From contig NZ_NOKT01000009.1 of assembly GCF_002237655.1 (NCBI RefSeq), positions 186,001 to 250,000 of the forward strand: a stretch of DNA of 64,000 nucleotides, in the 5' to 3' direction. The stretch is from Streptomyces sp. XY006 (GTDB taxonomy: Bacteria; Actinomycetota; Actinomycetes; Streptomycetales; Streptomycetaceae). The position numbers were made by a program, and so were the translations under genes. Below, one piece after another: positions 24,227 to 31,538 of this stretch; the stretch's first letter is position 1, and each line of letters begins with the position of its first letter. The notes beneath the pieces were generated by a model. It saw only the letters and a program-made list of their open reading frames with translations, was not told the DNA's origin and did not search any database.

Positions 24227-24244
24227 TCGTCAGTGCACCGACGA
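24227..24244. promoter_or_regulatory. Second candidate operator, next to pcaV
   Basis: The 18-bp TCGTCAGTGCACCGACGA is a palindrome with one mismatched pair, ending 19 bp before the pcaV ATG. It shares the GTCAG core with the upstream site. Probably autoregulatory. Confidence 0.5.
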
Positions 24245-24263
24245 AATCGACCGAGGGGTGCAC

Positions 24264-24728
24264 ATGGCGGCGGCGGACCTCACCACCCACCCCGGGCACC
24301 TGGCCCGGCGGCTCCAGCAGGCGCACTGGCTGCTGTGGAACACGATGGTCTCCGAGGAGATCACCTCGCCCCAGTACGCGGTCCTCAACACGCTCGTCGA
24401 CGAGCCCGGCCTGGACCAGCGCACGGTGGGGGAGCGGGTGGGGCTCGACCGGTCCACCATCGCCGAGGTGATCAGCCGGCTCAGCCGGCGCGGGCTGCTG
24501 GACAAGGTCCGCGACCCGCAGGACGGCCGCCGCTCCCTGCTGCGCCTGACGGACGAAGGGGCGCGCACCCACCGCAGGCTGACCGTGCGCACCGCCCGGA
24601 TGAACCAGGTCTTCCTCGCCCCGCTGAGCGCCGACGAGCGGACGGTGTTCTTCGACCTCCTCCGGCGGGTGGCGGACGCGGCCGAGAACCTGCGCCACCC
24701 CGAGGAGCCCCTGGCCGTGCCCCGCTGA
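24264..24728 (+). CDS. pcaV: MarR-family repressor of the protocatechuate genes
   Basis: The 154-residue protein is a winged-helix MarR regulator (TSPQYAVLNTLVDEPGLDQ, VGERVGLDRSTIAEVISRL and the wing DPQDGRRSLLRLTDEG). It is divergent from pcaI, which is the position of PcaV in S. coelicolor, a repressor released by protocatechuate. I prefer the ATG at 24264 (GAGGGG five bases upstream) over the GTG at 24258. The 194-bp interval to pcaI carries two palindromes. It ends 14 bp before the convergent DUF3048 gene. Confidence 0.9.
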   Translation: MAAADLTTHPGHLARRLQQAHWLLWNTMVSEEITSPQYAVLNTLVDEPGLDQRTVGERVGLDRSTIAEVISRLSRRGLLDKVRDPQDGRRSLLRLTDEGARTHRRLTVRTARMNQVFLAPLSADERTVFFDLLRRVADAAENLRHPEEPLAVPR

Positions 24729-24742
24729 GGCCCGCGGTCGGG

Positions 24743-25735
24743 TCAGGAGGCCTGGGCGTACACCACCCACACCTGGCCCTCCGCGAAGTTCACCGGGGAG
24801 CCGCCGGCGGTGGTGAACGCGGTGCCGTCCGTGGCCTTCGCGCGCTTCCAGTCCACGTCCCAGGCCCGCCCGTCGCGCAGGACGGTCGCCTTCCCGGAGC
24901 CCACCGTCTCGGTGTAGGGCGAGTTGTTGCCGAGGAAGTCCCGGAAGCCGGACTCGCGGATCTTCACGTACTGCACGACCACGGTCGCCGCCGCCATCCG
25001 GGCCCCGCCGGTCTCCGTGGCGGGGGCTCCGTCCATGCCGACCAGCCAGCGGTCGCGGGCGTCGGACCAGGTGAAGGTGAAGCGGGCCGCCGGGTAGCGC
25101 ACGGTCCGCGAGTCCGTCGCGGTGCCGCCCCCGGGGGCGGAGCCGTAACGGAAGCCGGTGGTCAGGGCCGCCCGGCCCGGCGCCTCGGGCACGATCCGCC
25201 CGGGCCGCAGATAGAGGTTGTGCGGGGCGGCGCGGTCACTGGCGCGGTGGAACGCGTCCGGGGCGTCCGAGGGCGTCACCGCGCGCAGCGGCGCCTCGTC
25301 GATCAGCGGCAGGAGCTTCTTCTGCGCGCCGGAGAACACCAGCGTGGGCCGGTGGAACTGGCGCAGCAGCTCCAGATCGGACTCCCGGGCGCTGCGCACC
25401 GGGCCGACGGATTCCGGCATCCGCGTCGCGTACACCGCCATCAGCCGGCTCAGCCCGCCCTCGACCTGCTCCACGTACACCACGTCCGCCGCGTCGACGC
25501 CCGTGTGCGGCCGGGCCGAGCGCGCGTTGTCGAGCTTGACGGCGAGCGGGGAGGGAGCCGTCCCCGACGGGGAGGCCCCCCGTTCCGAGGCGTTCGACGA
25601 TCCGCGGCCGTCGTCGGGGGTGCCGCTTCCGCCCGTGCACCCCGCCGCCAGGGCCGTCACCGTGACGGCCAGCAGCGTCGCCGTCGTCGTGGCACGCCGT
25701 CCGCGCACCCGTCGTCCCATGCCCACCGTCGCCAC
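24743..25735 (-). CDS. DUF3048 (YerB-like) lipoprotein
   Basis: The 330-residue protein has a twin-Arg-rich n-region, a hydrophobic core and a lipobox (TALAAGCTGG), so it is probably a membrane-anchored lipoprotein. The rest is a DUF3048 domain of the YerB type (LAVKLDNARSARPHTGVDAADVVYVEQVEGGLSRL in pieces; SVGPVRSARESD; LYLRP; GQVWVVYAQ). Function is unknown. YerB of Bacillus is a lipoprotein with L,D-transpeptidase-like surroundings, so a cell-wall link is only a guess. The GTG at 25735 or the ATG at 25720 could be the start. Confidence 0.87.
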   Translation of the reverse strand: MATVGMGRRVRGRRATTTATLLAVTVTALAAGCTGGSGTPDDGRGSSNASERGASPSGTAPSPLAVKLDNARSARPHTGVDAADVVYVEQVEGGLSRLMAVYATRMPESVGPVRSARESDLELLRQFHRPTLVFSGAQKKLLPLIDEAPLRAVTPSDAPDAFHRASDRAAPHNLYLRPGRIVPEAPGRAALTTGFRYGSAPGGGTATDSRTVRYPAARFTFTWSDARDRWLVGMDGAPATETGGARMAAATVVVQYVKIRESGFRDFLGNNSPYTETVGSGKATVLRDGRAWDVDWKRAKATDGTAFTTAGGSPVNFAEGQVWVVYAQAS

Positions 25736-25924
25736 CGCGCCCCTGTCATCGATGTGTCTTGATTGTGCGCTTATCTGACCATCTACGGCCAGACCTGATC
25801 ATTCTTGACGGCACGGTGTCCCGGCCGCGTCCGTCGATCGGCGCAAAGGTTCAGCGCGGGGCGCTCGGGTACCCGGAGCCCGCCGACCGATGGACGCGCA
25901 CGCCGACGGAGGGAGCGCGAAGCG

Positions 25925-27115
25925 ATGAGGGCTGTGACCTGGCAGGGCAAGCGGGACGTCCGGGTGGAGAACGTGCCCGATCCGAGCATCCAGGAACCCA
26001 CCGACGCGATCATCCGGATCACGTCCAGCGGCCTGTGCGGATCCGACCTGCACCTGTACGAGGTGCTCACGCCGTTCATGACCCCCGGCGACATCCTGGG
26101 CCACGAACCCATGGGCATCGTCGAGGAGGTCGGCGCCGGCGTCCCGGACCTCCAGGCCGGGGACCGGGTCGTCGTCCCGTTCCAGATCGCCTGCGGCAAC
26201 TGCTGGATGTGCCTGACCGGCCTGCCCACCCAGTGCGAGACCACCCAGGTCCACGGCGAGGGCATGGGCGCCGCCCTGTTCGGCTACACCCGCCTGTACG
26301 GCGCGGTGCCGGGCGCCCAGGCCGAGTACCTGCGCGTCCCGCAGGCCCAGTACGGCCCGATCAAGGTCCCCGAGGGCCCGCCCGACGACCGTTTCGTCTA
26401 CCTCTCCGACGTGCTGCCCACCGCCTGGCAGGCCGTCGCCTACGCCGACGTCCCGCAGGGCGGCAGCATCGCCGTGCTGGGCCTCGGGCCCATCGGCGAC
26501 ATGGCCTGCCGGATCGCCCAGGTGAAGGGCGCGGGGCGGGTGTTCGGCGTCGACCTGGTGCCGGAGCGGCTGGCCCGGGCCAGGGCGCGCGGGGTGGAGA
26601 CCTTCGACCTCAGGTCCTTCGACGACGAGAAGGAGCTCGTCGCGGCGATCCGTGACCAGACCGACGGGCGCGGCCCCGACGCGGTGATCGACGCGGTCGG
26701 CACCGAGGCCCACGGCAGCGCGGTGGCCCGTCTGGTGCAGAACACCGCCGCGCTGCTGCCGCGCAAGCTGAGCGGCCCGATGTCCGAGCGGTTCAGCGTC
26801 GACCGCCTCGCCGCCCTCTACACGGCCATCGACCTGGTGCGCCGCGGCGGCACCATCTCCCTGTCCGGCGTCTACGGCGGCATGGCCGACCCGATGCCGA
26901 TGCTGACCCTGTTCGACAAGCAGGTCCAGATCCGGATGGGCCAGGCCAACGTGCGCCGCTGGAGCGACGACATCATCCCGTACCTGACCGACGAGGACCC
27001 GCTCGGCGTGGACGACTTCGCCACCCACCGGGTGCCGTTGTCCGAGGCACCCCACGCTTACGAGATGTTCCAGCGCAAACAGGACGGCGCGGTCAAGATC
27101 CTGATGCAGCCCTGA
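25925..27115 (+). CDS. Zinc-dependent alcohol dehydrogenase, glutathione-independent formaldehyde dehydrogenase-like
   Basis: The 396-residue MDR-family protein shows catalytic zinc ligands in SSGLCGSDLHLYE and GHEPMGIVEEVG, the structural zinc loop (CGNCWMCLTGLPTQC) and the NAD motif VLGLGPIGDMA. It would oxidise an alcohol or aldehyde with NAD. The insert and length resemble formaldehyde dismutase/dehydrogenase relatives, which would fit formaldehyde from a demethylase, but the substrate is not proved. ATG at 25925 with GGAGGGAG upstream. No operon partner. Confidence 0.9.
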   Translation: MRAVTWQGKRDVRVENVPDPSIQEPTDAIIRITSSGLCGSDLHLYEVLTPFMTPGDILGHEPMGIVEEVGAGVPDLQAGDRVVVPFQIACGNCWMCLTGLPTQCETTQVHGEGMGAALFGYTRLYGAVPGAQAEYLRVPQAQYGPIKVPEGPPDDRFVYLSDVLPTAWQAVAYADVPQGGSIAVLGLGPIGDMACRIAQVKGAGRVFGVDLVPERLARARARGVETFDLRSFDDEKELVAAIRDQTDGRGPDAVIDAVGTEAHGSAVARLVQNTAALLPRKLSGPMSERFSVDRLAALYTAIDLVRRGGTISLSGVYGGMADPMPMLTLFDKQVQIRMGQANVRRWSDDIIPYLTDEDPLGVDDFATHRVPLSEAPHAYEMFQRKQDGAVKILMQP

Positions 27116-27120
27116 GCGGG

Positions 27121-27141
27121 CCCCGGTCACGGGTGCCGGGG
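27121..27141. terminator. Hairpin between convergent alcohol dehydrogenase and DNA ligase genes
   Basis: CCCCGG (27121-27126) and CCGGGG (27136-27141) form a 6-bp stem directly after the dehydrogenase stop. It lies in the 45-bp convergent gap. No T-run. Confidence 0.45.
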
Positions 27142-27160
27142 TCGCCTGAGCAGCCCCGGC

Positions 27161-28225
27161 TCACGCGCCCAGGATCTCCGCCAGGTCGTAGCGGACCGGC
27201 TCCTCCAGTTGTGCGTAGGTGCAGCTCTCGGGGGTCCGGTCCGGGCGCCAGCGGCGGAAGCGGGCGGTGTGCCGGAAGCGCTGCCCGTTCTCCATGTGGT
27301 CGTACGCGACCTCGGCCACCCGCTCCGGCCTCAGCGGCACCCACGACAGGTCCTTCCGGCCCGACCAGCGGCTCGGCGCCCCCGGCAGCCGGGCCGTCTC
27401 GTGGGCGGCCTCCTCGGACCAGGCCGCCCACGGGTGCCCGGAGACGTCGTCCATGCGCAGCGGCTCCAGCTCCTCGACCAGCTCCGCCCGCCGCTTCATC
27501 GTGAAGGCCGCGGACACGCCCACGTGCTGCAGCGTCCCCCGGTCGTCGTACAGTCCGAGCAGCAGCGAGCCCACGACGGGGCCGCTCTTGTGCAGCCGGT
27601 ACCCGGCGACGACGACGTCCGCCGTCCGCTCGTGCTTGATCTTGAACATGGCGCGCTCGTCGGGGCGGTAGCGCCCGGCCGGCGGCTTGGCGATGACACC
27701 GTCCAGACCCGCGCCCTCGTACTGCTCGAACCACTGCCGCGCCACCTCGATGTGCGTGGTCGCCGGAGCCAGGTGCACCGGCGCCGTCACCCCGGACAGC
27801 GCCTCGGCCAGCCGCTCCCGCCGGTCGGTCAGCGGGGCGTTCATCAGCGACTCGTCCCCGAGGGCCAGCAGGTCGAACGCCACGAGGGAGGCCGGCGTCC
27901 GCTCGGCCAGGGTCCGCACCCGCGAGTCCGCCGGGTGGATCCGCTCGGTCAGCGCGTCGAAGTCCAGGTGCCCCTCCCGCGCGATCACGATCTCCCCGTC
28001 CACCACGCACCGCTCGGGCAACCGCTCCCGAACGGCCGCCACCAGCTCGGGAAAGTACCTGGTCAGCGGCTTCCCGGTGCGGCTTCCGAGCTCCACCTCG
28101 TCCCCGTCGCGGAACACGATCGCCCGGAACCCGTCCCACTTGGCCTCGTAGTGCATGCCCGCGGGGATCGCCGCCACGGACTTGGCGAGCATCGGCAGGA
28201 CAGGGGGCATCACCGGCAGATCCAT
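27161..28225 (-). CDS. ATP-dependent DNA ligase, LigC-like
   Basis: The 354-residue protein has the nucleotidyltransferase core: motif I EAKWDGFRA with Lys29 as the AMP-accepting residue, motif III VDGEIVI, motif IV LDGVIAKP, motif V FKIKHERTADVVV, and then an OB-fold domain. It matches the stand-alone LigC ligases of actinobacteria, which seal breaks in a backup end-joining or repair pathway. It is divergent from a LigD-type polymerase gene 74 bp away; such pairing is known in mycobacteria. No ku gene is in the window. Confidence 0.92.
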   Translation of the reverse strand: MDLPVMPPVLPMLAKSVAAIPAGMHYEAKWDGFRAIVFRDGDEVELGSRTGKPLTRYFPELVAAVRERLPERCVVDGEIVIAREGHLDFDALTERIHPADSRVRTLAERTPASLVAFDLLALGDESLMNAPLTDRRERLAEALSGVTAPVHLAPATTHIEVARQWFEQYEGAGLDGVIAKPPAGRYRPDERAMFKIKHERTADVVVAGYRLHKSGPVVGSLLLGLYDDRGTLQHVGVSAAFTMKRRAELVEELEPLRMDDVSGHPWAAWSEEAAHETARLPGAPSRWSGRKDLSWVPLRPERVAEVAYDHMENGQRFRHTARFRRWRPDRTPESCTYAQLEEPVRYDLAEILGA

Positions 28226-28299
28226 GGCTCGATTCTGCGCGCACCCGCAGTGATATGCCCGATGTGCGAGGTATGCGGGCTACGCCTACCGTGACGGAC

Positions 28300-29328
28300 A
28301 TGGGTGACGCGGTGGAACTGGAGGTGGACGGCCGGACCGTACGGCTGTCCAGCCCGGACAAGGTCTTCTTCCCCGAGCGCGGTTTCACCAAGCTGGACCT
28401 CGCCCGCTACTACATCGCCGTCGGACCCGGCATCCTGCGCGCCCTGCGCGACCGGCCCACCACCCTGGAGCGCTACCCCGAGGGCGTGGGCGGCGAGAAC
28501 TTCTTCCAGAAGCGGGCGCCGAAGAACATGCCCGACTGGATCCCGACCGCGCACATCACCTTCCCCAGCGGCCGCAGCGCCGACGAGATGTGCCCCACCG
28601 AGGTGGGAGCGGTGGTGTGGGCGGCCCAGTTCGGCACGCTCACCTTCCACCCCTGGCCGGTCCGCCGCGACGACGTCGACCGCCCCGACGAACTGCGCAT
28701 CGACCTCGACCCGCAGCCCGGCACCGACTACGACGACGCCGCCCGCGCCGCCCACGAACTGCGGGCGGTGCTCGACGAGTTCGGCGGGCTGCGCGGCTTC
28801 CCCAAGACCTCGGGCGGCCGGGGCCTGCACGTCTTCGTGCCCATCGAACCGCGCTGGACCTTCACCCAGGTCCGGCGCGCCGCCATCGCCGTCGGCCGGG
28901 AGATGGAACGGCGGATGCCGGAGCAGGTCACCATCAAGTGGTGGAAGGAGGAGCGCGGCGAGCGCATCTTCCTCGACTACAACCAGACGGCCCGCGACCG
29001 CACGATCGCCTCCGCCTACTCGGTACGCCCCCGCCCGCACGCCCCCGTCTCCGCGCCCCTGCGCTGGGAGGAGGTCGGCGTCGCGCACCCGCAGGACTTC
29101 GATCTCGCGACCATGCCCGCGCGCTTCGCCGAACTCGGCGATGTGCACGCGGACATGGACGACCACCGCTATTCCCTGGAGGCCCTGCTCGACCTCGCCC
29201 GCCGCGACGAGCACGACCACGGGCTGGGAGACCTGCCGTACCCGCCCGAGTATCCGAAGATGCCGGGGGAGCCCAGACGGGTACAGCCGAGCAGGGCCCG
29301 CAAACAGGCGCCTCCTGCAACTCCTTGA
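28300..29328 (+). CDS. LigD polymerase-domain (primase-like) protein, stand-alone
   Basis: The 342-residue protein is the archaeo-eukaryotic primase fold polymerase of bacterial end joining (LSSPDKVFFPERGFTKLDLA; NFFQKRAPKNMPDWI; metal-binding RIDLDPQPG; GGRGLHVFVPI; LDYNQTARDRTIASAYSVRP). Stand-alone forms extend or fill DNA ends with ribo- or deoxynucleotides and partner with LigC in mycobacteria. Start options are the ATG at 28300 or the GTG at 28291; neither has a clear ribosome-binding site, so the mRNA may be leaderless. The last five codons and stop lie in a duplicated segment. Confidence 0.9.
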   Translation: MGDAVELEVDGRTVRLSSPDKVFFPERGFTKLDLARYYIAVGPGILRALRDRPTTLERYPEGVGGENFFQKRAPKNMPDWIPTAHITFPSGRSADEMCPTEVGAVVWAAQFGTLTFHPWPVRRDDVDRPDELRIDLDPQPGTDYDDAARAAHELRAVLDEFGGLRGFPKTSGGRGLHVFVPIEPRWTFTQVRRAAIAVGREMERRMPEQVTIKWWKEERGERIFLDYNQTARDRTIASAYSVRPRPHAPVSAPLRWEEVGVAHPQDFDLATMPARFAELGDVHADMDDHRYSLEALLDLARRDEHDHGLGDLPYPPEYPKMPGEPRRVQPSRARKQAPPATP

Positions 29329-29350
29329 AGAGGCTCCTACAACTCCTTGA
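29312..29350. repeat. 22-bp-spaced direct repeat at the convergent gene ends
   Basis: CTCCTGCAACTCCTTGA (29312-29328) and CTCCTACAACTCCTTGA (29334-29350) differ at one base. The second copy encodes the end of the minus-strand gene (IKEL and stop). The first supplies the last codons and TGA of the polymerase gene. Confidence 0.8.
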
Positions 29351-31538
29351 TCCGGACGTCGCGGAACGAGACCACGTCCGTCGTGCCGTGCACCTGGAGC
29401 CCGATGTAGCCGGAGGCGAAGCGCCGCCCGTCCGTGCCCGGGTCGTCCGCGCGGGGCGGGCTGAACTCCTGGCCGCCGGTGTTGTCGAACTCGTTGATCA
29501 GCACGCCGTTGCGGAAGACCGAGTAGTGCTGGCCCTCCACCCGGATCTCGTAGTCGTTCCAGGTGCCCTTCTGCGTCACGCCGGCACCGGCCAGGCCCAC
29601 GCGGTCGAAGCCGTAGACCGAGCCGGTCTTGTACATGTCGCCGTCGGGCCGGTCGAGCACCTGCACCTCGTGCCCGTACTTGATGGCGACCCACTCCGGG
29701 CGCGACTCCTCCGGGTGGTCGTGGACCCAGGGGAAGCGGACGAAGACGCCCGAGTTGGTGTTGCCGGTGCCGGGCGCGTCGTCACGCCACTGGAGCTTCA
29801 GCGAGAAGTCGCCGTACTTGCGCTGCGGGAACCACAGCATGCCCATGCCCGGCGTCGTGGTGCTGGAGGTGAGGGTCCCGTCCGGGTTCAGCCCGAACGA
29901 ACCGCCGCCCACGTGCTGCCACTTGGCCAGGGACTCCGCGCTGCCGTCGAAGATCGCCCGGTAGCCCTCGGTCTGCCCCGGCTTGCCGATGCCCGACTGG
30001 CGGGCCGCCTTGCGGACGGCGTTGTACTCGCGCTGGTCGATCACGCCTTCCTTCAGCAGCGCGTCCAGGACGGACGTGACGTGCTTGAGGAACAGCGCGT
30101 GGGACGTCCACTCCTTCTCGTCCTCGATCAGCTCGCCGATCCGGCACCGGTTGTCGGTCACCCGGTTGCGCACCCCCGAGTCGACCGTGCCGACGAACAC
30201 CGTCAGCCGCTCGTCGTACTCCGGGCAGTCGGGTGCCGGCACCCCGCCGGAGACGACCGTGAACGTCACGGTACGGGCCGCCGAGGTGTTGCCGGCCTTG
30301 TCGGTGGCCCGGTACGCCACGGTGTGCGCACCGGCCCGGTCCACCACCACCGGCGCCGAGTAGGCCAGGTACGGCCCGCCGTCGAGCGAGTACTCGATCC
30401 GCTCGACGCCCGAACCGTGCGCGTCGGTCGCCGTGACGGTCACCCGGGCGCTGTTGACGTACGCCCCGTCGGAGTTCTTCGTGCCCTCCACGCTGACGCC
30501 CGTCACCGGCGGGACGGTGTCCTCGGGCGGCGCCGCGACGACCGTGAACCGCACGTTCTTCTCGGCCGCCACGTTGCCCGCCTTGTCGGTGGCGCGGTAG
30601 CGGACGGTGTGCTCGCCCACCTGATGCACCATCACGGGCGCGGTGTACGGCTGCCAGGCGCCGGAGCCGATCGCGTACTCGATCGTGTTGACCCCGGAGC
30701 CGGTGTCGGACGCGGAGACGGTGACCGTCGCCATGTCGACGTACGCCCCGTCCGCGTTCCGCTCGCCGGTCACCGTCGCCGAGGTCTCCGGCGCGGTGGT
30801 GTCGTCCGACTGCGGTGCCACGACCGTGAACGCGGCGCTCTTCTCGGCGGAGACGTTCCCCGCCTTGTCGAACGCCCGGTAGCGGACCGTGTGATCGCCG
30901 ACCTGGTCGACCACGACCGGCGTGGTGTACGGCTGCCAGGCGCCCGCGGCGCCGAGCGCGTACTCGATCCGGTCGACACCGGAGCCGCCCGTGTCGGTGG
31001 CGTGCAGCGCCACGCTCGCGGAGCCGACGTACTGGCCCTGCGTGTTCTGCGTGCCGCTCACGTGCGCCGACGCCTCCGGCGCTGTGGTGTCCTCACCCGT
31101 GCCCTCGGTCACCGTGAGGATGCCCTGCATCTGGCCGTGGCCGGGGATCGTGCAGTGGTAGAAGTACCGGCCCGGGGTGAGCGTGACCTGGGCGGTGTGC
31201 TTGCCGCCCTGGGCGTCGTTGGGATTGGCCAGGAGGTTGAGCTGCACGTCGCCGTTGAACTCGGGGTCGCTGGTCACGAACGTCAGCGTGTGCGGCATGC
31301 CCGTCGTGTTGCCGGTGGCCGCGCTGTTCTCGAAGACGATCGTGGCCTGGCCGGCGACCGCCGTCTTCGGCGCCGACAGGTACTTGTCGATGTCGTTGCC
31401 GGCCGTCCAGGTGAGCACCTGTTCGGCGGCCGGCGCCTGTGCCTGCCCGGCGGCGGGCATCGCCTGCACGCCGAGCATCACGAGCAGGGCGGCCAGCAGG
31501 GCGGCCCAGACTCTTCGGTGCGGTAGGTGCCGTGTCAC
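29337..31538 (-). CDS. Exported cupredoxin / OmpL47-type beta-repeat / DUF1080 protein
   Basis: The 733-residue protein starts at a GTG overlapping the stop of the upstream ThuA gene (GTGA). It has a signal peptide (VWAALLAALLVMLGVQAMPA). Next is a plastocyanin-like domain with a type-1 copper set (His in GMPHTLTF; Cys, His and Met in YHCTIPGHGQMQG). Three OmpL47-type beta-sandwich repeats of about 95 residues follow (each with GSGVxxIEY and VxYRAxDKAGN). A short helical region and a C-terminal DUF1080 (3-keto-disaccharide hydrolase/lectin-like) domain complete it (YRAIFDGSAESLAKWQ; NSGVFVRFP; YEIRVEGQHYSVFRNG). Coupling to a secreted sugar-dehydrogenase-like protein suggests an extracellular carbohydrate oxidation system; this is inference. 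Confidence 0.87.
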   Translation of the reverse strand: MTRHLPHRRVWAALLAALLVMLGVQAMPAAGQAQAPAAEQVLTWTAGNDIDKYLSAPKTAVAGQATIVFENSAATGNTTGMPHTLTFVTSDPEFNGDVQLNLLANPNDAQGGKHTAQVTLTPGRYFYHCTIPGHGQMQGILTVTEGTGEDTTAPEASAHVSGTQNTQGQYVGSASVALHATDTGGSGVDRIEYALGAAGAWQPYTTPVVVDQVGDHTVRYRAFDKAGNVSAEKSAAFTVVAPQSDDTTAPETSATVTGERNADGAYVDMATVTVSASDTGSGVNTIEYAIGSGAWQPYTAPVMVHQVGEHTVRYRATDKAGNVAAEKNVRFTVVAAPPEDTVPPVTGVSVEGTKNSDGAYVNSARVTVTATDAHGSGVERIEYSLDGGPYLAYSAPVVVDRAGAHTVAYRATDKAGNTSAARTVTFTVVSGGVPAPDCPEYDERLTVFVGTVDSGVRNRVTDNRCRIGELIEDEKEWTSHALFLKHVTSVLDALLKEGVIDQREYNAVRKAARQSGIGKPGQTEGYRAIFDGSAESLAKWQHVGGGSFGLNPDGTLTSSTTTPGMGMLWFPQRKYGDFSLKLQWRDDAPGTGNTNSGVFVRFPWVHDHPEESRPEWVAIKYGHEVQVLDRPDGDMYKTGSVYGFDRVGLAGAGVTQKGTWNDYEIRVEGQHYSVFRNGVLINEFDNTGGQEFSPPRADDPGTDGRRFASGYIGLQVHGTTDVVSFRDVRIKEL

